Source: Oscillospiraceae bacterium (lineage in GTDB: Bacteria > Bacillota > Clostridia > Saccharofermentanales > Saccharofermentanaceae). Taken from it: 64,000 nt of DNA. Location: NCBI GenBank assembly GCA_902787975.1, contig CADAIP010000006.1, positions 75,193-139,192 on the forward strand. The letters run 5' to 3'. Shown here piece after piece: positions 1-7,862 of the stretch. Position numbers and translations under genes: made by a program. Below the pieces are notes generated by a model that did no database searches, was not told the origin of the DNA, and was given only the letters and a program-made list of their open reading frames with translations. Numbering within the stretch: position 1 is the first letter of the stretch; the number at the start of each line of letters is the position of its first letter.

Positions 1-1
1 C

Positions 2-532
2 AACAGGAACCTCGTTGCAAAGCATCTTGCACAGTTTAAGGACGGTCTCGTCAAGGCAATTGATGACGGCGTTCCGATGCTCTTTACGGGTAATGCTTAT
101 GACGTTCTGGGAAGCTGCATTGTGACTCCGGACCGTAATGAGGTCAGGTGTCTCGGCATATTTGATTTCAATGTCTTAGACCAGCTCGAAAAGCGCTATA
201 CCGGCGATGCCGTTCTGGCTGATCCGGATAAGAACGATATCTATGTCGGATTCGTTAACCGCGCGGGAACTCTTAAAGGGGACGGCGCACTTGCATTCGA
301 AGTTACTAAAGTTATCGGCAGCGTTCCGCTTACAAAAGACGGTGTCAGAAAGAATAATCTCTTAGGCATCAGCCTCATCGGCCCGCTGCTTTTAAAGAAT
401 CCCAAGATCGCCGAATCTTTCGTTAAGACCATTTGTGAGCGCAAGGGTACGGAGTATAAGGAAATCAGTTATCCTCACTCCGAGAAGAGCCACGATAAGA
501 CCAAAAAAGCGCTCCTGAACGCAGAGGCCTGA
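2..532 (+). CDS. GatD-like (CobQ-type) glutamine amidotransferase homologue, 5' partial, catalytic residues missing
   Basis: The frame is open from the left edge, so the N-terminus lies outside the window. The visible 176 residues align by eye with the C-terminal two thirds of GatD, the glutaminase subunit of the MurT/GatD lipid II amidating enzyme: VPMLFTGNAYDVLG matches the nucleophile elbow, GFVNRAG matches the GFENHxGR block and SLIGPLLLKNP matches the YLHGPLLPKNP block. At the elbow the catalytic Cys is replaced by Thr, and in the last block the catalytic His is replaced by Ile. The protein is therefore probably not a working glutaminase, although the fold is preserved. It could be a structural subunit paired with a MurT-like ligase encoded to the left. 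The family match is by eye only. Confidence 0.6.
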   Translation, partial: NRNLVAKHLAQFKDGLVKAIDDGVPMLFTGNAYDVLGSCIVTPDRNEVRCLGIFDFNVLDQLEKRYTGDAVLADPDKNDIYVGFVNRAGTLKGDGALAFEVTKVIGSVPLTKDGVRKNNLLGISLIGPLLLKNPKIAESFVKTICERKGTEYKEISYPHSEKSHDKTKKALLNAEA

Positions 533-584
533 TTCTTCAAATAAAAGATATTTTATGGTATCCTTTCAAGTTAGGAGGGATAGT

Positions 585-1691
585 ATGGCTGATACACTTA
601 AATGCCCGAATTGCGGGTCCAATCTCACACTTAATGCAGATACGGGACTTCTTGATTGTCCCAATTGCGGTTCTTATTTTGATCCGCAAAAACTTGCTGT
701 AACTGTAGAAGAACTTGAAGCGAAGCAGGCTGAACCTACGGATCCTTCACAGGCTCCTGCTCAGCCTGATGTACAGGCTCAGGCACAGGGGGAGGCGCAG
801 CCCCAGGAAGCACCCGAGCAGACAGAGTTCGTCTGCAATGCGTGCGGCGCAAAGCTTGTAACTGACAGCCACACCGCTGCTACTTTCTGTGCTTTCTGCG
901 GTTCGCCGGCGCTTGTCGGAAAGAGACTTACGGAGCAGTTCCAGCCGCAGTACATGATCCCTTTCAAGTATTCAAGGAAGTCTGCCGAAGAGGCTTTCAT
1001 CCAGTGGGCTGGCAAGGGTAAGTGGACACCGTTCGGATTTGTCTCAAAGAAGAACGTCCAGAAGATGACAGGTCTTTATGTACCGTTCTGGCTGTTTAAT
1101 ATCAACGCTACCATCGATGCCAAGGGAACGGCTACAAAGAGTCACTACAGAGGCGATGACGAGATCGTTGAATCTTTTAATTTTGAGAGAAAAGCACAGC
1201 TTTACTGGAATAACGTTCCGCTCGACGGCGAGACGAGGATCGACGATGCTCTCATGGAAGCCATCGAACCCTTCGATTTCAGAGCACTTATGCCTTATGA
1301 CTACAGATATCTTCCCGGCTTCTATGCCGACAGATATGACCAGACTCCGCAGGATCTTTCAGGACGCGCAACCAAGCGTGGAATCGACGGCATCAACCAG
1401 GCCCTCAACAGTTCTTTGAAGGGTACTTACGATAGATTCACTATCAAGGAGAACTTAAGCAGGATCGACTCGATGGAAGCAAATTATGCGTTGCTCCCCG
1501 TGTGGTTCCTTTCATACAAATACCGCAACAAGTATTACTACTTTGCCATGAACGGACAGACAGGCGAAGTTGCAGGACAGGTTCCTGTAAGCCCTGTTAA
1601 GAAGATGATGTTCTTCTTCATTGTTCTCGGCATCCTGGCCGTAATCACCAGATTTGCACTGGGTCTTATCATGAGGGGGTTCTGGGGATGA
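585..1691 (+). CDS. zinc-ribbon membrane protein (TFIIB-type zinc ribbon family)
   Basis: The start at 585 is chosen because AGGAGGG lies just upstream; an in-frame ATG at 555 lacks a good site. The 368-residue product begins with a zinc ribbon (CPNCG at about residue 7 and again near 27), continues through a Pro/Gln/Ala-rich linker, has a second ribbon (CNACG...CAFCG, about 85-110), a conserved soluble region and one C-terminal transmembrane helix (about 345-365). Proteins of this kind are often annotated as TFIIB-type zinc-ribbon or RNA-polymerase-P-like, but no enzymatic role is known to me. The stop overlaps the next start (ATGA), so it is translationally coupled to the TPM-domain gene. 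A paralogue lies at 8909-9982. Confidence 0.75.
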   Translation: MADTLKCPNCGSNLTLNADTGLLDCPNCGSYFDPQKLAVTVEELEAKQAEPTDPSQAPAQPDVQAQAQGEAQPQEAPEQTEFVCNACGAKLVTDSHTAATFCAFCGSPALVGKRLTEQFQPQYMIPFKYSRKSAEEAFIQWAGKGKWTPFGFVSKKNVQKMTGLYVPFWLFNINATIDAKGTATKSHYRGDDEIVESFNFERKAQLYWNNVPLDGETRIDDALMEAIEPFDFRALMPYDYRYLPGFYADRYDQTPQDLSGRATKRGIDGINQALNSSLKGTYDRFTIKENLSRIDSMEANYALLPVWFLSYKYRNKYYYFAMNGQTGEVAGQVPVSPVKKMMFFFIVLGILAVITRFALGLIMRGFWG

Positions 1692-2569
1692 GCGAAAACA
1701 TGGATATCAACGAGATGAACCAGAACCAGGGCAAGGGTCCCAAGCTCTCTGTCTTATCTGAGCTTAACGGAACTTCCATTGGTGTAGGAATCGGTCTTAT
1801 CTGCATCATCATTGCGAGCATAGTCTTCTACGTCTTCATGAACCTTTCTCCTAAAAAGACGGTGAAGGTTGTAGATGATGCAAACCTCTTTACGAGCGAA
1901 GAGTTCGAAGAAATTGAAGATGCTGCAAAGAAGCTCTCGAAGGAAAAGGACATCAACGTCGTTATCGTCACAACAAACGATAAGGGCAAGAAGTATTCCA
2001 ATTCCGACGAAGACGAGAAGAGATTTGCAGAAGACTTCTACATGGATAATGTTAAGACGGTTCCTTTGCAGAACAACTCCGGTGTCTGCATCCTGATCGA
2101 CGTAACACTTGATTACGAGGGCGGAAGATTCTTCTGGCTCTACACATACGGCACGGCTCATTTTGCGGTGGACGATGACGACTGCTACAGCCTTTTCAGA
2201 AAGTATCTTTCCGAGCTCGGAGCAGGTGAGTACGGTACGGCAGTAGAGGGAATCACAAAAGATCTCAGCAAATTCTCTTATCAGAGCTATGGCGCGATCG
2301 TATTCTTCACGATCATCATTCCCGTCGGCATGGGACTTGTTATTACAAGCATTGCGACTCCGAGGAGAAGACTCGATAAGCTCCCTGCGATCAGCACGTA
2401 TTCGAACCCCGGCACCAATAAAGTCGAAAAGCAGGACATTTTTACTGGCAAGAAGGTTATCCATCACGAATCATCTTCCGGCGGAGGCGGTTTCTCCGGC
2501 GGCGGTGGCGGTGGTTTCTCCGGTGGCGGCGGAGGAGGATTCTCCGGCGGTGGCGGCGGACGTTTCTGA
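1688..2569 (+). CDS. TPM-domain membrane protein with glycine-rich tail (YgcG-like)
   Basis: The gene starts inside the stop of the zinc-ribbon gene. The 293-residue product has a transmembrane helix at about residues 33-53, a TPM-type domain (DDANLFTSEEFEEIEDAAKKL onset, about 60-195) predicted to face outside, a second helix (about 205-225) and a tail of GGGGFSG repeats ending in GRF. TPM_phosphatase domains occur in YgcG-family proteins and in photosystem repair factors; the bacterial function is uncertain. The Gly-rich tail after a second helix is typical of YgcG-like proteins. Coupling to the zinc-ribbon gene suggests the two act at the same membrane site. Confidence 0.75.
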   Translation: MSENMDINEMNQNQGKGPKLSVLSELNGTSIGVGIGLICIIIASIVFYVFMNLSPKKTVKVVDDANLFTSEEFEEIEDAAKKLSKEKDINVVIVTTNDKGKKYSNSDEDEKRFAEDFYMDNVKTVPLQNNSGVCILIDVTLDYEGGRFFWLYTYGTAHFAVDDDDCYSLFRKYLSELGAGEYGTAVEGITKDLSKFSYQSYGAIVFFTIIIPVGMGLVITSIATPRRRLDKLPAISTYSNPGTNKVEKQDIFTGKKVIHHESSSGGGGFSGGGGGGFSGGGGGGFSGGGGGRF

Positions 2570-2611
2570 TGTGTTACAATATCACGAATTTGGTAATAGT
2601 GAAGGATAATA

Positions 2612-3337
2612 ATGCTCAGTATCGTCGTTCCTGCCTATAACGAAGGCGAACACATCTACGACAACCTGATGATCATCGACGAGGCGCTTAAGGCGTTTAC
2701 GTCGGACTATGAGATCATTGCAGTAAATGACGGCAGCTGTGACAACACGGGTGCAGAGATAAAACGCGCTGCAGCAGATAATCCCACCATCAAGGATTTC
2801 GGTTATGACGACAACCGCGGCAAGGGCGGCGCTGTCACCTGGGGTGCTGTCAACAGCAAGGGTGACATTGTCGGATTTATCGACGCCGATCTTGACCTTT
2901 CACCTAAGTTTCTCGGAACCTACTATGCCACCATGACTGCTGAGAATGCAGACATCGTTCTCGGTTCCAAGATGCATAAGGATTCCAAGCTCGAATACCC
3001 GTTCGCCAGAAAAGTATTCTCTTTTTGCTATTACATAATGCTCAAAGTTTTATTCGGTCTCAAGTGCCACGACACACAGACCGGCATCAAGCTTTACAAA
3101 GGTTCTCTTATCAGGGAGATCGCCCCTTTGAGAAAGATCGACGGTTATGCGTTTGATATCGAGCTTCTGGCACTCGCATCAAAGAAGAAGGCAAAGCTTC
3201 TTGAGATGCCTGTAGAGCTGAACTTTACGAGAGGCGAGTCTTTCGGCAGGATCAAGTTCAAGGACGTCTGGAAGATGTTCACCGACACCTGGAAGATCTG
3301 GTGGAATTTAAGAATTAAAAAATCTTATTTCAAATAA
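2612..3337 (+). CDS. glycosyltransferase family 2 (dolichyl-phosphate mannosyltransferase-like)
   Basis: The 241-residue product opens with IVVPAYNEGEHI, then NDGSCDNTG and IDADLDLSP, the nucleotide-sugar and metal-binding segments of GT-A family 2 enzymes. Length and motif order fit the soluble DPM1-like subfamily that moves a sugar from a nucleotide donor to a polyprenyl phosphate at the cytoplasmic face of the membrane. There is no long C-terminal membrane segment. The gene follows the TPM gene after 42 bases on the same strand and may share its transcript. The donor sugar cannot be told from sequence. Confidence 0.85.
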   Translation: MLSIVVPAYNEGEHIYDNLMIIDEALKAFTSDYEIIAVNDGSCDNTGAEIKRAAADNPTIKDFGYDDNRGKGGAVTWGAVNSKGDIVGFIDADLDLSPKFLGTYYATMTAENADIVLGSKMHKDSKLEYPFARKVFSFCYYIMLKVLFGLKCHDTQTGIKLYKGSLIREIAPLRKIDGYAFDIELLALASKKKAKLLEMPVELNFTRGESFGRIKFKDVWKMFTDTWKIWWNLRIKKSYFK

Positions 3338-3523
3338 AGATCCTTTGCGTTTTCAAGGCCAAAAACCCTCTAAAACTTAACTGTATTTGAGCACTTAAGG
3401 GCATCTTTAAGTCTCCTTTAAATTGCCACAGTTTTTTCCACACATTGATAGCAAATTGTCACTTATTTTTAGTTCCAAAATGCGTTCTTTGCGTTATACT
3501 GTTCAAGGTGTGAAAATTAGGCT

Positions 3524-4135
3524 TTGATATTGTCAAAGCACAAGAGGTATAAATTGGCTTTACATTTTGCTAAACGCATAACTGAATACAGACTCGCTAA
3601 AGACATGTTTACACGTGGCAAGAGTATTATCTTAAGTCCCGAAGCGCAGGCCATGAAGCAATTTACCCAGCACGGAGAGACTACTGTTTTCGAACATTGC
3701 GTATCTGTAGCGAAGTTCAGTCTCCTTATAGCATATTTCCTCGAGAGGACACTTAAGATCGAAGTTGACAAGGACAGCCTCGTACGCGGCGCGCTCCTTC
3801 ACGATTATTTCCTTTACGACTGGCACGTCAAGGATAAGTCCAGACGTTTCCACGGCTTCACACACGCATCTGTGGCAGCAGCCAATGCCAACAGGGATTT
3901 CGAATTAAACGATATCGAGAGAGACATAATAGCAAAGCACATGTTCCCGCTCACACCTTTCCCGCCCATGCACCGCGAGGGCTTCATCGTAAGCCTTGCA
4001 GACAAGTGGTGTGCATTGGCAGAGACTTTCAAGATCGATGTTTCTTCTTACATCATCTACCGTATCAATTTCCGTATCGCGCTTACAAACGGCGACTATT
4101 CTATCGATTACGGCGAGACAGCCATCGAAGCCTGA
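3524..4135 (+). CDS. HD-domain phosphohydrolase
   Basis: The 203-residue product has the HD pattern: EHCVSVAKFS (first His), LLHDYFLYDWH (His-Asp pair), KHMFPL and LADKW, consistent with a divalent-metal phosphohydrolase. The family occurs widely in Clostridia as a stand-alone protein with unknown substrate. The start is unsure: TTG at 3524 gives the full length, while TTG at 3554 follows AAGAGG at a good distance and would give 193 residues. The preceding 186 bases (3338-3523) are AT-rich, and I see no gene or clear terminator in them. Confidence 0.8.
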   Translation: MILSKHKRYKLALHFAKRITEYRLAKDMFTRGKSIILSPEAQAMKQFTQHGETTVFEHCVSVAKFSLLIAYFLERTLKIEVDKDSLVRGALLHDYFLYDWHVKDKSRRFHGFTHASVAAANANRDFELNDIERDIIAKHMFPLTPFPPMHREGFIVSLADKWCALAETFKIDVSSYIIYRINFRIALTNGDYSIDYGETAIEA

Positions 4136-4180
4136 TCCCTTATATTTTTAAACTGAAGATATCTCGTATATAATGTTTTC

Positions 4181-4672
4181 ATGCGTATCGGGAATCTTAC
4201 AACATTGATCTACATTACCAGAGGCAGCGACTGTCTCTTTATCCGCAAGACCAGAAAAGGCGACATGAACCTTGATAAGTATCTCGGTATCGGCGGACAT
4301 TTCGAGTCTGATGAATCACCTGAAGAATGCGTATTAAGAGAGCTTTACGAAGAAGCTCACATTTCATCTGAAGTTCTCGAAAAGTTTTCCTACAGAGGTC
4401 TTATCACATTCATCTCATCCGAATATCCGACCGAATACATGCATGTTTTCACGGCCTCGCTTCCTGAAGATTTTGTTCTTCCGGAAGATGCTTGTGACGA
4501 GGGCGAACTCTGCTGGGTTCCTCTGACGGATATAAAGGAACTGCCGATTTGGGAAGGCGATAAGATAATGTTTGATTATCTGTTTGGGGATATGAAGGAT
4601 TCCGGTATGTTTACGATGAAGTTCTGCTACGAAGGCAGCAGGCTTGCTTCTCATGTGGAGAAGAGCTGGTAA
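4181..4672 (+). CDS. NUDIX hydrolase
   Basis: The 163-residue product carries a Nudix box beginning GGHFESDESPEECVLREL and ending YEEAHI (about residues 38-62). It keeps the REL and EE metal-binding residues; only the usual Gly near the end of the box is replaced (EEAHI instead of EExGU). The N-terminal strand LTTLIYITRGSDCLFIRK and the overall length fit the MutT/8-oxo-dGTP-type subgroup that cleaves nucleoside diphosphate derivatives, but the substrate is not predictable. It sits 45 bases after the HD-domain gene on the same strand. Confidence 0.85.
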   Translation: MRIGNLTTLIYITRGSDCLFIRKTRKGDMNLDKYLGIGGHFESDESPEECVLRELYEEAHISSEVLEKFSYRGLITFISSEYPTEYMHVFTASLPEDFVLPEDACDEGELCWVPLTDIKELPIWEGDKIMFDYLFGDMKDSGMFTMKFCYEGSRLASHVEKSW

Positions 4673-4716
4673 CGTCTTTTGATTTAATCTGAAGATTATT
4701 GGGGAGGAATTAAACT

Positions 4717-5175
4717 ATGGCAATTGACAAAGCAGAATGGCAGTACGATTCGGCACAAAAAGAATATTGTGAGAAATACGGAAAGAATCCTGATTCACTG
4801 ACTGAACAGGATCAGGATATCATCTGGGAATATGCTGGCAATCACATCGCGTTCTTTATCACATGGTTGATAAGACATGATTATCTGGGTGAGATGCATT
4901 ATGAGGATGATTTCGAGACCAAGGATATTGAAGCAGTAAAGAATCAGGAAAAGACCGGAATGGATATCTTCAGCAAGTATTGTGATATGTCATTTACGAG
5001 TGAAGATATAACTGACATGATCGCAGATTTTATCACTGAATATTACGACAAAGAATATCTTAAAGATTATGGCGATTACATGGGCGATAAGGTCCTTTCC
5101 ACATCATTCTCATGGGATGACTATCTCGGCTTTGAACCGGTTATCGACAAGGCATTTGAGAAGTTCTGCGCTTAA
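4717..5175 (+). CDS. acidic protein of unknown function
   Basis: The start follows GGGGAGG at about 4700. The 152-residue product is soluble, acidic and rich in Trp, Tyr and Asp, with AEWQYDSAQ at the N-terminus, a hydrophobic helix HIAFFITWLIRHDYLG (about 48-62) and KTGMDIFSKYCDMSFTSEDI in the middle. It resembles the small proteins that appear in bacterial immunity or suppressor-type loci, but I do not recognise the family with confidence. It lies directly before the DUF4026-type gene and is likely co-transcribed with it. Confidence 0.6.
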   Translation: MAIDKAEWQYDSAQKEYCEKYGKNPDSLTEQDQDIIWEYAGNHIAFFITWLIRHDYLGEMHYEDDFETKDIEAVKNQEKTGMDIFSKYCDMSFTSEDITDMIADFITEYYDKEYLKDYGDYMGDKVLSTSFSWDDYLGFEPVIDKAFEKFCA

Positions 5176-5196
5176 TTGAATAAAGGAGACCACACT

Positions 5197-6432
5197 ATGA
5201 AAGAATCGTCATTCATGATCGTTATTCCGATGAATCCTCAGGACGTTGATGATCCCGAGATATTCTTGAAGAATGTTCAGGAAAGTGAACATGTCCGTGT
5301 TAAGGACCTTCACTTTGATGATGACCGCGGGATGATAATCAATTTTCTTGTTGACGATGCTGAATACGAAGCAGCAGTCGGACCCACACCGGTTGAAATA
5401 CCGAACATGTTCAGACCGGAGCATACGTTTACTGAAGAGGAATTCAAACTGATAGATGAAGCTGAAATGGGCATTTATGTCAGCATTGAATTCGAGGGCG
5501 ACTGCAATCAGTGTTTCTATGACCAGCTCCGAATAATAGATGCGATGTTCCCAGAGACACTTGCAGTTCTTGACTGTCCTTCCGAGAAGCTCCTGTCAGG
5601 CAAGTGGGTTGCTCTTGCTGCAAGTTCTTCAGTGCTTCCGGCACCGAGATATCTTTTCACGGTCCAGGCAATATCAGACGGCGGCGATGAAGTATGGCTT
5701 CACACGCACGGCCTTAAGCGCTGCGGCCTTTATGAACTTGAGATCTTAAATTCCAATAAAGAGTTTTTCAATGACCACTACAAGATGATCGAGTCTTTTG
5801 CTCTCCGCATGCTCGAGAGCGATGATCCCATCGAACCGGGCGACGGTGTTTTCGTAGCCCAGGCAGCAGGAAGAGTTCTTACGCTTACGGCGCTTGACTG
5901 GAAGGAAGCTCTAAAGTTCTATCCGGACGTTATGCTCGGGACAGAAGAAGACCGTAATGACGAAGTGCATGACAAAGACACATGCGTTCTCATGATCTAC
6001 AGAAACGATTATGAAGAGCAGAATAGGATCTTTACTCCCATCCAGGACTTCAACCAGTTCCTCGGCCAAAACCCGATGTTCATGTTCTCGACGGAAGAGA
6101 CAAAGCGTATGAGCGCCCTTGCGATCGAGAGGATCCCTTATATGCTCAAGGCTTTCGAGAACAAGGATAATACGGTCATCATCAAAGTCGGTCTTATAAC
6201 AGACAAGGAACACTGGAGCAGCGAGGACAAGCCTGAAAGAGAACACATCTGGTTTGAGTTAAAGGACATAAAAGACGGTTCGATCGTCGCTGAGCTTACT
6301 CAGGATCCTTACTATGTTTCAGGTATTAAGCAGGGCGACATTGGAACTTATCCGTTCTCTGACATCACGGACTGGTTAGTCTTTACCAAAGAGTGCCGGA
6401 TCTCGCCTGATGATGCATATCTTTTGAGCTAA
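5197..6432 (+). CDS. DUF4026-like protein
   Basis: The start at 5197 is preferred over the TTG at 5176 because AAAGGAG sits about 8 bases before it. The 411-residue product is soluble and begins with MIVIPMNPQDVDDPEIF. The block SSVLPAPRYLFTVQA and the WLHTHGLKRCG sequence match my recollection of DUF4026, a clostridial family of unknown function. The His-rich HTHGL block could bind metal, but no role is established. Only 21 bases separate it from the preceding small acidic gene. A GC-rich stem-loop follows at 6451-6480. Confidence 0.65.
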   Translation: MKESSFMIVIPMNPQDVDDPEIFLKNVQESEHVRVKDLHFDDDRGMIINFLVDDAEYEAAVGPTPVEIPNMFRPEHTFTEEEFKLIDEAEMGIYVSIEFEGDCNQCFYDQLRIIDAMFPETLAVLDCPSEKLLSGKWVALAASSSVLPAPRYLFTVQAISDGGDEVWLHTHGLKRCGLYELEILNSNKEFFNDHYKMIESFALRMLESDDPIEPGDGVFVAQAAGRVLTLTALDWKEALKFYPDVMLGTEEDRNDEVHDKDTCVLMIYRNDYEEQNRIFTPIQDFNQFLGQNPMFMFSTEETKRMSALAIERIPYMLKAFENKDNTVIIKVGLITDKEHWSSEDKPEREHIWFELKDIKDGSIVAELTQDPYYVSGIKQGDIGTYPFSDITDWLVFTKECRISPDDAYLLS

Positions 6433-6450
6433 CTGAAGAACACCAAACCG

Positions 6451-6480
6451 CACCGGCTATTGTCAGAAAATGGCCGGTGT
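6451..6480 (+). terminator. stem-loop after the DUF4026-like gene
   Basis: CACCGGC at 6451-6457 pairs with GCCGGTG at 6473-6479. The T-rich stretch after it is weak, so termination may be partial. The regulated leader of the next gene starts shortly downstream. Confidence 0.5.
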
Positions 6481-6523
6481 GTTATATTTCATCTGATTAA
6501 ATCTTTAGAAAGGCGCTTCTTAT

Positions 6524-6610
6524 ATGCATTGGATTACACCTAACGTCCATCTTATGTTTGGTTCCATCAAGGTGTCCTATGGGAGAAGTCTGCCTGTTTG
6601 TAGGAAATAA
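6524..6610 (+). CDS. leader peptide of the MFS transporter gene (28 aa)
   Basis: An ATG-to-TAA frame of 28 codons begins MHWITPNVHLMFG and ends LPVCRK. GAAAGG lies 11 bases before the ATG. The frame ends 69 bases before the MFS start and is woven into mutually exclusive inverted repeats (see the regulatory entry at 6536-6673). This is the layout of ribosome-stalling leaders that control drug-resistance genes. Its translation is inferred, not proven. Confidence 0.55.
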   Translation: MHWITPNVHLMFGSIKVSYGRSLPVCRK

Positions 6611-6673
6611 CACCTTAAAAACCAACTTATAAAACAGATTGCTTCTCCTTGATTTCGAATAGATTTTGAGGAG
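6536..6673 (+). promoter_or_regulatory. attenuator leader with competing stems before the MFS gene
   Basis: ACACCT (6536-6541) and ACACCTT (6610-6616) can each pair with AAGGTGT (6569-6575). GGAGAAG (6582-6588) can pair with CTTCTCC (6642-6648), and the same CTTCTCCTT can pair with the ribosome site GAGGAG (6668-6673). A ribosome stalled in the leader peptide would cover 6569-6588 and shift the balance between these pairings. The pairings are read from the sequence; the regulation is inferred. Confidence 0.5.
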
Positions 6674-6679
6674 TTTTTT

Positions 6680-7774
6680 ATGTCTAAATTAAATGTCAAA
6701 AAGCAGCTCGTTCTGCTTTATATGTCTAATTTTGTATCCAATATTTCGATAGCGGGAGCAGCGTGGGTATTGCTTTTGGTGTCAGATGGGTATTCGCTGG
6801 TGCAGGTCGGGTTTGCCGAGACTGTATTCCACATCGTAAGCCTTATGGCAGAGATACCGTCCGGCATGTTTGCCGATGTTATGGGCCGCAAGAAAAGTCT
6901 TATCGTAAGCTGCATCATGGGAATGCTGAGTGCGGCGGTCAGAGGTTTTTTGCCGGGCTTTCCTTGCGTGTTGATATCGATCGGTTTCGCGGCGCTATCG
7001 TATAATTTCGCATCGGGAAGTGACAGTGCGCTGGCTTACGATTCGCTTTTGGAAGAAGGGCAGGAGAGTAAGTACGACAAGTACATCTCGACACAGACGG
7101 CGATCTACAGAATATCGAACGGTATAGCAACGCTTTTCGCGGGCGTGGCGGTCATCATGGGCAACAGGAACGCGCAGATGCTCTCGCTCGGGATCTCTGC
7201 CGTGAATATGGTCTGCCTTCTTTGCCTTCGCGAGAATAAGGTCATCCAGAAGAAGAGCGGCGATTCGCTTGCAAAGAGAATAAAAGACGTCATCAGGGGC
7301 AGCTTCGGTTTCCTTAAGGGCAATAAGAAAGTTGCAGGACTCATCTTCCGTAACGCTTTGGTCGGAGGCATCGACGTATTGCTCTTATTCTTCCTTCAGG
7401 CAAAACTTCCGATGACAGGCATTCCCGACTGGGCTTTGGGACCTCTTCTGTTCATCATGTCGATGGGCGGAATAGCAGGTGCTTTTGCAGCCGGAAAAGT
7501 AAAGAAGATAACTCTCGGTAAGCTGTTTATCTTCTGTCTGTCGCTTGCTCTGACAGGCCTTGTAAGCGAGTTTACGGGCGTATGGTATCTGATGACGATA
7601 GGAGGATTTTTAACTGCATTTGCTGATGACCTTATTCAGATCAGATCCGACATTGCGTTAAATCAGATGGTACCGCCTGAGCAGAGAGCTACGCTGATAT
7701 CAGTCAATTCGTTTTGCTTCTCGGTCCTCATGATAGTCATGTCGCCTTTGGCAGGATGGATATTTTCGCTTTGA
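6680..7774 (+). CDS. MFS efflux transporter, drug-export type
   Basis: The start at 6680 follows GAGGAG. The 364-residue product has about ten to twelve hydrophobic helices. The MFS signature between helices 2 and 3 is GMFADVMGRKKS, preceded by FAETVFHIVSLMAEIPSG. Overall pattern and length resemble clostridial exporters of the Tet(40) or macrolide-efflux type, so a drug or toxic metabolite is a likely substrate; the exact one is unknown. Expression is probably controlled by the leader peptide and competing stems upstream. It is rather short for an MFS protein, and the C-terminus ends directly after the last helix. Confidence 0.8.
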   Translation: MSKLNVKKQLVLLYMSNFVSNISIAGAAWVLLLVSDGYSLVQVGFAETVFHIVSLMAEIPSGMFADVMGRKKSLIVSCIMGMLSAAVRGFLPGFPCVLISIGFAALSYNFASGSDSALAYDSLLEEGQESKYDKYISTQTAIYRISNGIATLFAGVAVIMGNRNAQMLSLGISAVNMVCLLCLRENKVIQKKSGDSLAKRIKDVIRGSFGFLKGNKKVAGLIFRNALVGGIDVLLLFFLQAKLPMTGIPDWALGPLLFIMSMGGIAGAFAAGKVKKITLGKLFIFCLSLALTGLVSEFTGVWYLMTIGGFLTAFADDLIQIRSDIALNQMVPPEQRATLISVNSFCFSVLMIVMSPLAGWIFSL

Positions 7775-7786
7775 TGAAAGGTGCGA

Positions 7787-7822
7787 ATTCTCTCACGGTA
7801 ACTGTCCAGACCGTGAGAGAAT
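7787..7822. terminator. bidirectional terminator stem
   Basis: ATTCTCTCACGGT (7787-7799) is a perfect inverted match of ACCGTGAGAGAAT (7810-7822). It lies between two convergent genes and could end both transcripts. T runs are short on both sides. Confidence 0.6.
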
Positions 7823-7862
7823 GCTGCACTTGTTTTTGAGTTTTATTGACAACAATGAATGG

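Noticed and set aside
2380-2400. TTCGAACC-like T-arm of a tRNA
   Set aside because: It lies inside the TPM-domain gene and no acceptor or anticodon stems can be formed around it.
1754-2467. Long minus-strand frame opposite the TPM-domain gene
   Set aside because: It is fully within a well supported gene on the other strand and has no ribosome site or recognisable motif.
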